Positions 23,495-33,120 of a stretch of DNA of 64,000 nucleotides are shown here, one piece after another (position 1 is the first letter of the stretch; every line of letters begins with the position of its first letter). The notes under the pieces are model-generated. The model saw nothing but the letters and a program-made list of their open reading frames with translations. It did no database searches and was not told the origin of the DNA. This DNA comes from Effrenium voratum (lineage: Eukaryota; Sar; Dinophyceae; Suessiales; Symbiodiniaceae). Location: contig CAUJNA010001001.1 in assembly GCA_963377175.1 (NCBI GenBank), positions 805,721 to 869,720 on the forward strand. Reading direction: 5' to 3'. A program made the position numbers and the translations under genes.

Positions 23495-23745
23495 GGGCTC
23501 CCTTTTTTTTTCACCCTTCATACTTGTTTTTTCAACCCTTCCTTTTTTTTTAACCCTCCGACCTTTTTGGAACCTCTCAACGGGGACCTTGTTTTTCTAA
23601 CCCTCAGGAGTCCTTTTTGTTCCAACCCTTGAAATTGTTCTTTGCACCCTCAACCTTGCTTTTTTCACCCCGAACCTTTCTTTTTTCACCCTCCCCCCTG
23701 CCTTTTTCACCCTCGGCCCTGGTTTTGTTAACCCTCAAACTTTGG
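23495..23745 (+). repeat. Left terminal inverted repeat (tandem units)
   Basis: About ten degenerate units of the type TTTTTTTCAACCCTCGGACC, T-run plus ACCCT. It is the reverse complement of the array at 31978-32171. Confidence 0.8.
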
Positions 23746-24416
23746 TTTGGCGCACTGGACAGCAGCTTTGGTGTGTAACAGGCAGAAGTTGTTCAATTTC
23801 TTAATGGTTTTTTGTCCTCGACCTTGCTTTCATCATCCCCGACTGTTTTTTACATCAGCGGATTGAGTTAATCAGGGCAGTTTGCATGGGAAGATAACGA
23901 TGGATCACGAGTCACTTAGACAACGGGCTCAACGGTTGCACTCTGGTTACTGGTCCTATGTTCCTCGCCGCGTTGCTGTTTTTAGTTGGAGTTGTGAGCT
24001 TATGGCCCCATCCCACCTCTTGTAACTTCTCCTCAATAATGCTTACCGTAGTTTCAGCCTTGCTTCTTTGTATCTTGAGTTCAAGTGAAGTTGTTCAGCG
24101 CATAGGTTATCCGTACACGGTTTGCTAGGTAGGCGTATTGATGCGGGCTGAAGCAGATGTTACTCAAGGCAGAAACGATGAAGGGAAGTGTTTGCGAGGT
24201 AGATAGGTTGACTGCGACCGATATGTGGACATCGCGTGCTTAAGGGGAGCTTACTCCAGCAGCGTTCGTGCGACTTGTGGTTTGCAAGATTAAACGAATG
24301 GCAAAAGCGTGGGCCACCTTCTTGTCACCATCCATACTTGTTGAACAAGGTAGCGCGAGCAGCGTCTCATGCGCGGAGTTTAAGGTAGCGGCGCGCGCAC
24401 ACTGTGAGTGGCCCGT
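23746..24416. other. Element leader, non-coding
   Basis: Between the left TIR and the subterminal repeats. No open frame with coding character is present; a promoter may lie here or nearer to 25.1 kb, but none is visible. Confidence 0.35.
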
Positions 24417-24670
24417 AGGCTTCGGTCACAGACCTCGGTGAGGCAGCAGCGCGCGCGTTGGCGGCTGTCTTCCCCTAGCTCAGCGCAGTTGGTTCAGGCT
24501 TCGGTCACAGGCCTCGGCGAGGCAGCAGTATGTGCGCTGGCAGCTGTCTTCCCCTAGCTCAGCGCAGTTGGTTCAGGCTTCGGTCACAGGCCTTGGCGAG
24601 GCAGCAGTGTGTGCGCTGGCAGCTGTCTTCATTTATGTCAGCGCCATTGCTACAGGCTTCGGCCACGTCG
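24417..24670 (+). repeat. Left subterminal direct repeats (about 79-bp unit)
   Basis: Units start AGGCTTCGGTCACAGGCCTC at 24417, 24496, 24575 and 24653 and contain GGCAGCAG and TAGCTCAGCGCAGTTG. Related units occur at 31638-31965 in the same orientation, in contrast to the inverted outer arrays. Confidence 0.85.
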
Positions 24671-24730
24671 CCGTAGAGCGGCGCAGTTGATGTCGCTGTC
24701 GGATACTCCGTCGAGCATGTCTTCGCGGTA

Positions 24731-24873
24731 GCAGGCTGTTGCCACGTTCCGCACAAGCAGCGTGAAACAGGGGCACCCCGCACAAAAGAGCGCGAAAGAT
24801 AAAAGGCTGTTGCCACGTTCCGAACCAGCAGCGTCAAACAGGGGCACTCCGCACAAAAGAGAGCGAAAGATAC
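24731..24873 (+). repeat. Tandem duplication of about 72 bp
   Basis: Two copies of a block containing GGCTGTTGCCACGTTCCG, AAACAGGGGCAC and CGCACAAAAGAG, about 72 bp apart, in the leader of the element. Confidence 0.8.
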
Positions 24874-25214
24874 ATAGAGGGAGAGACAGATAAGAAGAGA
24901 GCAAAGGTGTAAAGGTGATGCAGATAACTTCTTCCCATCCGCGAGTTTCAGACGCATCGCTCAGGCTCGGACGCAGGCGAACAAGACGAAGATTCCGTTG
25001 ATGGGCGGGCTCGCGCCTCAGACTGAGCCCGTGTGCAGCAGTTGCAAGAGTGCTAGCAAGCGCGCGAATCACCAGCAGACAGTGGCATGCAAGCGCAAGC
25101 CGTGAATGGGTGGCTCGTGTTGGCTCAACGTGTCAGAACGACTTGACACGGAACGGCTTTTTAGGTGCACGAACGGAACGTGTCTAGTGGGAGAGCAAAC
25201 AGCTCATCAGCAGC

Positions 25215-26961
25215 ATGGAGATGGCGATGTGCTACGCGGTGGCGTTCTTGGTCGGAGTGGTCATGGGCGCGATGGCTGCGGGCCCGCAAGTGCGCGGCGT
25301 TGTGGCGCGCGGCAAGGTTTTGAAAGTGAAGGGCCGCCGCCGCGGCCGAAGGCAATGCGTGGGGGCAGTTCGGCGCCACGCAGCGATGGCGGGCGTGCTG
25401 GGCACGCTGATGTTGCTACCAACAGTACAGGGGCTTTTGCATGGGGCTGCTGGCCTGCTGCAGGTACCGCCAGCGATCGTGGCTTGTCTTGGCATTGCGG
25501 TTGCTGGATGGAAGTCCTTCTTGTGGGGCAAGAGGACGACCAGCTGGCAAGGATGTTCTGGCGCCAGGCAAAGTTATGCGGTGCGGGGTGGCGCGGAAAA
25601 GCAAGAACAAAGGCAAGAGTGCAAGCTTGAGCGCGGAGAGGAGCAGTTCGAAGGCACAGGCCTTTGCAATGCGGGCAACACATGCTACATGAATGGCGTC
25701 CTACAGGCTCTCTTCCATTCCAAGCAGTTATGCCTTAGGCTGCAAACACATGTTGCGCAGAAAAAGTGCGCGGCCGACTGCGCCACATGCTTGCTTTGGC
25801 AAACCAACGAACTTCGACTCTTTGGCCAAGCGGACCGTGCGACCATGGAGATGTGGAAGCCTTTCTTGCAAGCAGCTGGGCTAGGTGGCGGTGAGCAGCA
25901 AAGTGCTGCGGACTTTGCCATGTCGTTGTGCTCCAAGGCGCGGGGCAGCAAGCCGGTTGTGTATAGCGCCGGTAAAACCCTGCGAAACAGGAAGGTGCAG
26001 TTTCCCAAACACACTGGTAGACAGGGCGCGCGAAGAGTTGCTTGCGGGCACACGGGGTGTCTTACACGGGGTGTCTTGTTTTTGCGGGCCCTTTCGTTGG
26101 GTTGCTCCACAAAGGACGCAGGGAAACTGCAAGTTTGAGGGACTTTAGCATTGAGATCCCGAGGTAGAGGACACTGTGAAAGGGTGCTTCGGAATGCAGC
26201 TGCTTCGGCAGCAGCGCCACAAGTGCAGCGTGGACACCTGCAGGAGCTACAATGTCGCGCGCAGCACGGAGATGACCGAGGCTTGGACAGTTCTCCTTGT
26301 TGAGAACACGCAGCGCAGTCGCGCCACTGCACAGGCGCTGATACAGCGCAAGTTCCAAGGCCAGTTGCTGCCGCAAGCCTTGAGGTGTGATGCTTGTGGG
26401 GGCCAGAAGGACGTTCTTCAAGAGTCCAGGCCTTCGTCAGCGCCAGAGGTCTTGATTGTAAGTTTCCCTCGAAACGGAAACGGCCACGTGGACCCGCACA
26501 CAGGGCGATGGTGCAAGAATGAGCGCGAGGTGGACTGCACAGGGCCAGTGGAAATCAACGGCACCTTGTACAGGTTTGTAGCATTAGTGGAGCATATTGC
26601 TTTAGATTGTGGTGATGCTGAACAGGGGCACTTTGTGACATGGACCATGGAGGGTGGTAGCTGGCTCCGGTACGATGACACTGTGGTGACACGAATATCT
26701 GCTTTGCCGAAGAAGGTTGCCAAGAGCGTGGTGCTGGCTGTGTACGAGACTTGCGTCGTGACTAGCTTTGCGACAGAGCAGGCTGCGACTGGGTCAGTTG
26801 CTGATATGACACCCACAGACCCTGCAGCCAACGCGGAAGACAGAGCTGGCGTCCACTGTCCTGGACTCGCAGGCTGGGGAGGCACTGCAGTCAACAGCAG
26901 GGGTGGACGCAAAAGCGGAGAGCCTTGGCTTGCAGACCTTGCCCTTTGCGGAAACCGCTGA
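25215..26961 (+). pseudogene. Ubiquitin-specific-protease (USP, C19)-like gene, split in two frames
   Basis: The first open part (25215-26138) starts with an ATG and two hydrophobic stretches (residues about 5-22 and 58-98), possibly membrane anchors. It then has the USP Cys box GLCNAGNTCYMNGVLQALF (Cys157, codon 25683) and the QQSAADF box. The second part (26176-26961, another frame) has CFGMQL, a CDACGG zinc-ribbon half and the His box: VEHIALDCG, GHFVTW (His codon 26629) and WLRYDD. Cys, His and Asp of the triad are all recognisable, but the two halves are joined only across about 100-200 unresolved bases, by an intron or by damage. USPs cleave ubiquitin from proteins. Plant MULEs are known to carry a different (C48/Ulp1) protease. 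Confidence 0.7.
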
Positions 26962-28295
26962 TGGCACCCTGGAGTTCGAAAGGGATGTGGTCGCTGCCTT
27001 GTCCATCTTCCAAGCCGGTGAGGATGTAGCTGCGTTTCTCGCGAACCTGCCGGCTTACAGCGTGCGATCCTTAGCGGGCTTCAAATTGCGAGGGCGGTCG
27101 ACGTTGGGGTGGGGAATTGTAAGAATGGTGCGCATGGCTGCCTGCTCGCAGGGTGGAACCACACGAAACTGGGTAAAGAAAAAGCATTCAGAGTGTTGCT
27201 TGCTATGTGCTTAGGCAGAGATTTTGGCAATGGAGCAAGCAGACGTGAAGGAGCAGTGATTGCCGGGTTTGAAGCTGATGAGTTTGGCGGGAAGCAGGCG
27301 GTGGAGCTGCAGTACCCGCTGTGGCGGACAAGTTTTTACCCAATCTTGGTCCTCATGGAGGCATGGAGTCGGAGCACTGGCATGCCGACCGTGTTCTACT
27401 ACGATGCTTTCTGTGCGCTTCTAATGGGTCTGCTCCACAAAGAGATCTGCGTGGATGTGGCGGGCTACCCGTGTCGCAGCCGATACTGGGCCATTGGCAC
27501 AGCGCGCCCTGGAAGCGGGAAGAGTCCGGCAGTGGACCCGATGGTTGAATGCCTTCGCAGCTGGATGTGGCTGGGACAAGTTTCATTTGTTAGGTCCGGG
27601 CACGCATTGTGCGGCTGTCGACAAGCTAAAGGTGACAGATGGCTACGCCACGCTCATAGCTGGTGAAGGCGGCCCTTTGCTCTGCCCATCCTATCCTCAA
27701 AATGGCACTTGGAATCAATCCACACACATCAACTTTTCCAGGTTCTTGGACAGCGCTACAGCCATTGACCGCAAGGCCAAGAAAGAGTCGGCGGAGGACA
27801 AGGTTGTGCCGGTCAAAGGTGTACCCTTGCAGAAGACCAACGTAACCTTTGCTTTGCTGCAGCAGCTGTCCGTGTGGCAGAACTGGTGGGTGGCTAGCGA
27901 GGTTCGTAGCCAAATTGGTTTGCCGCAGCGGTGCATGTTCTCATTCGGAGCTCTCCGGGATCCAGGCCCGCCTCGCCTGCAGGGCTTTGAGAAGCAGGTG
28001 GTGATGCCCATTCTGCGCCGCATCTTTCAGTCTGTGCTGAAGTCAATAGGTTGCAAGGCGCCGATGGCTATAGATGCGCCTGCAAGAGAGTGGAAGCTCA
28101 CGCCGGCTCTGAAGGAGGTGTTCCACGCATACCGTCTGACTTGCCGGGATGTCACCAAACGCACTTTTTTTTGAGAGACGTTGGCAACTGGACTGCGCAA
28201 GGCGCCTTATTGGGTTAGCACAGTGGCTCTTTTCGGAACTTTGATGGAGGAGCTGTGGCCCCTTGCGTGTGGGTGCCTGGGCCGTAGGTAGGGTT
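26903..28295 (+). pseudogene. P-loop NTPase resembling DUF3987, frameshifted
   Basis: The opening block (26903-27214) has no recognisable domain. From about 27180 one frame reads KAFRVLLAMCLG and reaches a Walker A-like box GTARPGSGKSPA (27496-27531). Near 27550 the sense moves to the next frame (GWDKFHLLGP, GYATLIAGEGG, INFSRFLDSA) to 28174, and a further shift near 28190 restores LRKAPYWVSTVALFGTLMEE. The GSGKSP box, the acidic/GEGG block and the following helical part resemble DUF3987 proteins, helicase/primase-associated NTPases of phages and mobile DNA. The similarity is judged by eye. At least two frame changes point to a decayed gene, unless short introns are present. Confidence 0.5.
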
Positions 28296-28335
28296 TAGCT
28301 GGGAAAAGTGTCTATAGCTCAGGACCAAGACAACC

Positions 28336-29218
28336 TTGCCAACGTGGAGTGGCCAGCTGAGCGCGGAGGGGCTGAAGATGGCCACACTATGCTTTCAGGA
28401 GAGATTTCTGTACGGCTTGTGGCTGTCTTGGAGGTGGATATGCGCAAGCATGGTCGTTCAGCGCGGCGCACGCCAGAAGCCATCTGTAGCAGAGGCCGTG
28501 GGTTCAATTGGGTTCAAGCTGCAAAATGCACGCAGTCGGACATGCTAGCCTTGACAACCACAAGACACGACCCATGTAAACTGCATGAAAACTCGAGTGC
28601 GGAGTGGTTGATGTGTGGTTGGGCGCACGGCAGGGCGTGGAAGCGATGGGGGAGCTCCTTCGCACCTTGGTGGGCTCAGGGTGGCGCGCAGAGTGGACGC
28701 GGCGGTGCGGCCCGCCCTTTCGCAACTTGCCGGCCCCGCTATGGAAAGAAGGCCCGTATGAGGAGGTCATGGCGCTGTTAGCGGAGCGTGGTCTTGGACA
28801 AGTGCGTGGGCAATGCTTCGACAATGGGCAGGAGCTAGTCTTTGTCAAGTTCGCCTATTCAGTGTTGCCCAAGGAAGCCAAGGATTCGCTGAAGGAAATG
28901 GGCGTGCCTAGCTGGTCATTTGGGCCACCCAAAGCGGAAGCGCGTGATTGTCTGCAACCAAGGCACGGAGTTGTGTTCTTGTCTCGGGCAGTGTCTCGCT
29001 TCGAGGCGAAACTTTGCTTACCAGCCTCAGGCAGCTTTGCAGCGAGAAGAAGGCGCAGCCGAAGCCGGCTATTGCTCCAAAGAGGCTGGGAGAGCGCATG
29101 CTCCAAAAGGCGAGTTAGAGATAGGAGGGGCAGGCTGGAATTGTTCTTCTCTGCATTGAAAGTGACAGGGTTTGCTGAACCGCTGTTCACAGGCAAGTGT
29201 ACCTTCATTGCAAGTTAG
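28336..29218 (+). pseudogene. Unidentified frameshifted coding remnant
   Basis: Protein-like segments alternate between frames: QERFLYGLWLSWRWICASMV (from about 28400), then GPYEEVMALLAERGLGQVRG and LVFVKFAYSVLPKEAKDSL (28604-28950), then another frame. It may be the C-terminal part of the preceding P-loop protein or a separate gene. No domain is recognised. Confidence 0.35.
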
Positions 29219-29303
29219 TTCGCTCCACCACTCATCTTTCAGACAATGGTCAATTGCGGCTGCAACCATGATGGGAGAGAGCTTTGAACACTAATATGAT
29301 TTC

Positions 29304-30173
29304 GTGCGATTGAATGACTATTTTGTGGGTGCACCCAGCATCACCCAGCTTGGAAGGTCAGCGACGACGCCGACTGTAAAAGAAGGAGAGCCGCCTTGCG
29401 CGCCAGAGGAGGGCCCAAGCACACCAGCGGAGAGTTGGGCGATAATCTTTCACGGGAAGCCGTGCGATGGCGCAGATGTGGCAACCTACACAGGCTTGCG
29501 GAAGGCAGTGGAGCGTCTTCTTGGACGGCGGAAAGACCAAGGCATTTACACCTTCCATGAGAAGCAGTTGAAGAGGGACGGCAAAACGTTGCTGGGGATC
29601 TGCCAGCAAAGTGTGTGCGCCGGCTGCACACGACAGGTGAAGGCAACCCTAACCTTCGAAGAGAAAGGGCCGCTGCTTTGCGTGGAGCAAAAAGGGTGCC
29701 ATGGGAAACTGCAGCCCCCGCGCGGCGGCTGCTTGTGGACATGCGCGGAGGCGTGCGCTTTGGAAGGGCTGGAGGAGAAGCGGCCAAAGGTCACGTCAAA
29801 GGATGTGCGAGAAGCCTCGAAGGCCCAGAACTTGAGCCTACGATGCAGCAATACTCAACTGCACAACTTTGTAGTGCGATTCAACAACGCAGGCCCACCA
29901 CGCTCTGCCAAGAGCAAGGTGACGTTGAGCGAGCTGCAAAACGCAGCGCTACAGCACACGTGCTACGCGAAAGGCATCGAGGCCTCGCGCCGCAAAGTGT
30001 TTCCTTACGCACGCCCATGTGATGACTATGCTCACATGCGGCGAGCAACCTACAAGGGCATGCAGAAGTACTTGCCGGCCAAGAAGACCCCAAAGGTGAA
30101 AGCGCCGGAACCTCAGTTTGTCACACAAGCAAGAGCAAGCAAGACAAACAGGCTCGTGTTGTTGCAGTTGTAG
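29304..30173 (+). CDS. Cys/His-finger protein of the element (possible WRKY-GCM1/FLYWCH-type DNA-binding N-terminus)
   Basis: A 289-residue open frame with an uncertain start (the first codon of the open stretch is GTG). Residues about 105-135 hold a finger-like pattern, ICQQSVCAGC followed by CVEQKGCHG, which resembles the WRKY-GCM1/FLYWCH fingers at the N-terminus of MULE-type transposases. Helical basic sequence follows (TSKDVREASKAQNLSLR). It ends with Lys-rich sequence and overlaps the start of the next coding remnant. The Asp-Asp-Glu catalytic core expected after such a finger was not found in any frame, so it is either deleted in this copy or the family is different. Confidence 0.45.
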   Translation: MRLNDYFVGAPSITQLGRSATTPTVKEGEPPCAPEEGPSTPAESWAIIFHGKPCDGADVATYTGLRKAVERLLGRRKDQGIYTFHEKQLKRDGKTLLGICQQSVCAGCTRQVKATLTFEEKGPLLCVEQKGCHGKLQPPRGGCLWTCAEACALEGLEEKRPKVTSKDVREASKAQNLSLRCSNTQLHNFVVRFNNAGPPRSAKSKVTLSELQNAALQHTCYAKGIEASRRKVFPYARPCDDYAHMRRATYKGMQKYLPAKKTPKVKAPEPQFVTQARASKTNRLVLLQL

Positions 30174-31341
30174 AATTGTGCAGATGTGTACCGAGAGCAA
30201 GCGCCGTCAACTGCGCAGGACACCCAAGAACAAGGGCAAGAAGCGGGGCGCCTCGTCAAGCCCGGAGAGACCTGCCACGCCGGCTGCAGATTTGACAAGC
30301 ACGCCGGACGGGAGCACCTTTGGCTACTGGGAGAAAATTGTCCAGATTAGCCGCGAGGTGCCGACTGTGCAATTGTTCGATGCGGTCTGGCAATTGGCCT
30401 TCCCGTGGCTACGGAAGAAAAGTGCGCAAGCTGCAGAGTACTTTCAGCACACGTACTTTCAGAAAGTGCCAGTTGGCAGTCTGCAGAAAGGCTTCAGCTG
30501 CACTTCTACAATTTGGGGGGCAGAAGGACTTTGGTTCAGTGGCTTCTGGGGAGGGATCTTGGGAACCTACCCAGGCAGTAGCTCAGGAACGCAAACACTG
30601 GAGTCCTTTCATGCATACTGGCAAAGCAGCATCAAGGGCCAAAGCAAGGGTATCACCGACAGAAATCTTTGCCTCTATGCAACAGCTGTTTGAAAACGAT
30701 TGGGCATCCAGGTTTGCATGGGAGGAGGAGAAGACTTTCGTGACATGGCCCGCCCGCTCCGCAGATGCATTGTTCAACAGCAAAAGCCTGCGGTCCGCGG
30801 GCAGATCCCCTGCGAGGGATTTTTGGGAGCATCGGGAGCCGCGGCTGTGTGGCAATCTCAACTACCGCCAGGTCTACATCCGCACTGGGGAAGCAGGCGG
30901 AACCGATGTGGACGGTGTGACAACTTTCTGGGTTCTGCAAAGCAGACTGCAGGGAGGCGTGATGCCTGCAGAGGCGGTCGTGACGCCGCAAGTGGCCGAG
31001 ATGGTCGCAAACCTCATAGCTTCCGAAGGCCCGCAGCTCGAAAAATGGTTGTGCAAGGCTGGATTGCCAAGGATGGGGAGTTGGAATTGAAAGCGTTGCA
31101 GAAGTACATGCAGCAGTACTGCGCAGTGTTGGAGGGGCATCTTGCACAAGCTTCCTGGCCCCGCGTGCGCCGCAAGCTGAAGAAACCAGTTCCAGGCAAG
31201 CTGTGTACATGCCGTGAGTTCTTGCTACATGGAGATTGCGAACATGTGCTTTATGTCAAGGCGCTGCAAGATGACCCCACTGCTGACATGCGGAACATTC
31301 CAACCCAACGACGCCGGGGACGCAAACGCAAGACCTGGTGA
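30118..31341 (+). pseudogene. SWIM zinc-finger protein, probably the C-terminal half of a transposase, frameshifted
   Basis: The sense runs in one frame from about 30181 (basic linker, then FGYWEKIVQISREVPTVQLF and GTQTLESFHAYWQSSI). It changes frame near 30640 (EIFASMQQLFENDW ... PQLEKWLCKAG) and returns near 31050. There it ends with the SWIM finger C-T-C-(x8)-C-E-H (codons 31204, 31210, 31237 and 31243) and a basic tail RRRGRKRK. SWIM fingers typically sit at the C-terminus of Mutator-like transposases and bind DNA or protein. The two frame changes occur without inserted sequence, so they look like indels rather than introns. Confidence 0.6.
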
Positions 31342-31637
31342 AGAAGCCACTTTGCCACACGCCTGCGAAGCCATTTGGCCACATGCCCCGTGAGAAAAAG
31401 GCAGCGTAGTTTCATTGAAGCAAGTGTGCTACACCTGCCTTTCCAAGCTTTGCAAATACGCATGTCTTCCCCTTTGCGGCTAGGCGGTGGGTGCGGCATC
31501 ACGTCGAGAGCCCGGTTGCGCCAAGGTGCACCAGGCCCGTGAGTCAGGGCGGTCGGGGTGGATGGGGCAACGCTGTGAAGCAACAAGGGGAGCGGCTGCC
31601 GGCCAAAGAACATTTCTCCGAGGGAAGCAGTTGGTGT
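31342..31637. other. 3' region of the element's genes
   Basis: Non-coding. No terminator-like or polyadenylation signal can be assigned. Confidence 0.3.
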
Positions 31638-31965
31638 AGGCTTCGGTCAAGGCAGCAGAGTGTGCCTGTGTGTGTGTGCCCTGCAGCTGTCTTCCTCTAG
31701 CTCAGTGCAGCTGTGGAAGGCTTCGGTGCAGCTGTGGAAGACTTCGGTGCAGCTGTGGAAGACTTCGGTTGGAGCCTTGAGCTGCGAAAGCCTTTTGTCG
31801 CAGGTCTTGGTGAGGCAGCAGTGCGTGTGTGTGTGTGTGCGCTGTGGCTGTCTTCCTATAGCTCAGTGCAGTTGTCGCAGGCCTCGGCGAGGCAGCAGTG
31901 TGCGCGCGTGCAGCTGTGTTCCTTATCGCAGCTTAGCGCAGTTGCCGAATGCTTCGGTTACAGGC
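31638..31965 (+). repeat. Right subterminal direct repeats
   Basis: Four or more degenerate units containing AGGCTTCGGT, GGCAGCAGTG and TAGCTCAGTGCAGTTG, interrupted by short GT runs. They have the same orientation as the left set. Confidence 0.8.
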
Positions 31966-31977
31966 CCATCAGGGCAA

Positions 31978-32171
31978 AAGGCAGAGGGGTTAAAAGGCAG
32001 AGGGGTTAAAAGGAAAGGGTAGAGGGTTGGAAAGAAAGGGGGGAGGGTTAGAAAAGAGGGGTGCGAGGGTTGAAAAGAAAGGGGGGAGGGTTAAATAAAA
32101 AGGTTTGAGGGTTAGCAAAAAAGGGAAGGGTTGAAAAAAAAGGTTCGGAGGGTTGAAAAAAAAGGTTCCCC
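31978..32171 (-). repeat. Right terminal inverted repeat (tandem units)
   Basis: Degenerate units such as GAGGGTTGAAAAAAAAGGTT, the complement of the left array. The outermost units match best between the two ends. Confidence 0.8.
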
Positions 32172-32180
32172 ATGTTGAAA
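32172..32180 (+). repeat. Candidate target-site duplication, right
   Basis: Identical to the 9 bases at 23486-23494. It sits in a small palindrome (CCATGTTGAAAAAACATGG) and resembles the GGGTTGAAAA of the TIR unit, so chance or repeat decay is a competing explanation. Confidence 0.5.
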
Positions 32181-32751
32181 AAACATGGCTGGTGTTTGGG
32201 TGTGACCTTAGCCCAATAGAAATCCCTGAGGCCTTCTGGAAAAAGAAAGGATTTTTCTATAAGCCTGCAAAAAAGCCACGTCGACCTTGTGCACCGACGA
32301 AAAGCTAGACCCATTGTGCCCAGGAGGCGTGCCATCGAAAACTGCGCGTGATTCGCGCGCAAGGACCTGCCTGCCCTGGAGGCGCGCTTGCGGCAAGAGG
32401 CCCTGCAGGTGCGGAGTTGATTGCGGCTTCGGGGGGGCGTGGGGGTTTAAAGGGCTGTGGTCAAAGCCGTTTTGGAATCCCATTTTGGGGTAGGTGAATT
32501 CATCACCCATTTTAGGGACCTATTTTTGTGGTTGGATTGGGATGTTCGCTGGGGGTACGATTTGGATTTTGACCCATGGCCAAATGAAAGGGTCCCCTTC
32601 GAGTCAGTTCTTCGGCTTTTGGGGGGCTTAAAAGGTGTGAAGGTACTTGGTGTCCTTGGACCCGGAGTTTGATTGATGCTGGAGGGCACCCCAGTTCCTT
32701 GCCGCATGGATGGTTTCACAGGGAAAATAACGTTTCACATGGCGGAATCCC
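32181..32751. other. Non-coding flank of the large element
   Basis: No gene is seen. A diverged family C-like fragment (GATTTGGATTTTGACCCATG) lies near 32560-32580. Confidence 0.35.
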
Positions 32752-32890
32752 CACTGTGGATGGACGAAATCCATTTCGCATCACCTGAGAAACCATAGAA
32801 TGATTCGATTCCCCTGTAAATACCAACAAACAGCGGTTTCAACCATGGTTGTTAAAGTGGTGCGAAGTGGATTTCGCAACCACCCACAGT
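32752..32890 (+). repeat. MITE-like repeat family A, copy 3
   Basis: 139 bp from CACTGTGGATGGACGAAAT to a decayed right end CCACCCACAGTC. The interior (CACCTGAGAAACCATAGAAT, CAACAAACAGCGGTTTCAAC) matches copy 2. Confidence 0.8.
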
Positions 32891-32993
32891 CTTTCAAGGG
32901 ACAGGGAAAACTTGGGCACCGGTTGAAGGCCCACCGGGCCTGGAGCTCTTCACATCCACGGGAGCGTTTTCCGTGAGCTTTCGGTTTCCTTAT

Positions 32994-33120
32994 CTAGGTC
33001 CCCCAGCTAGGTGCCCTTTCTTACCACCCTTTTTTGTTGGGAGATTCGGTTCCCCCTACTAAAATAGACTACAGAAAGCAGTTGGTACCCTTATTCTTCC
33101 GTCTCTACTGGAGGACCTGG
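32994..33120 (+). repeat. MITE-like repeat family D, copy 1
   Basis: Ends CTAGGTCCCCCAG and CTACTGGAGGACCTGG are inverted. The interior has CCCTACTAAAATAGACTACA and ACCCTTATTCT, shared with 34206 and 57798. Confidence 0.8.

Larger units (their letters stand above)
23495..32171. mobile_element. 8.7 kb MULE-like terminal-inverted-repeat DNA element with USP-like, P-loop and SWIM-finger genes
   Basis: Both ends are inverted arrays of a roughly 20-bp repeat. The left starts GGGCTCCCTTTTTTTTTCAC; the complement of the right end starts GGGGAACCTTTTTTTTCAAC. The candidate 9-bp duplication ATGTTGAAA lies directly outside each end (23486-23494 and 32172-32180). Inside are two sets of GC-rich subterminal repeats and, all on the + strand, a broken USP-like protease, a broken P-loop protein, a Cys/His-finger ORF and a SWIM-finger protein. 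Tandem-repeat TIRs, 9-bp duplications, SWIM fingers and accessory proteases are known from Mutator-like elements, but no DDE catalytic core was found. The genes carry several frame changes, so this copy is probably dead. Confidence 0.75.

Noticed and set aside
24559..25072. Two - strand frames of 132-140 codons in the large element
   Set aside because: They run through the subterminal direct repeats and show no domain. The element's recognisable genes are all on the + strand.
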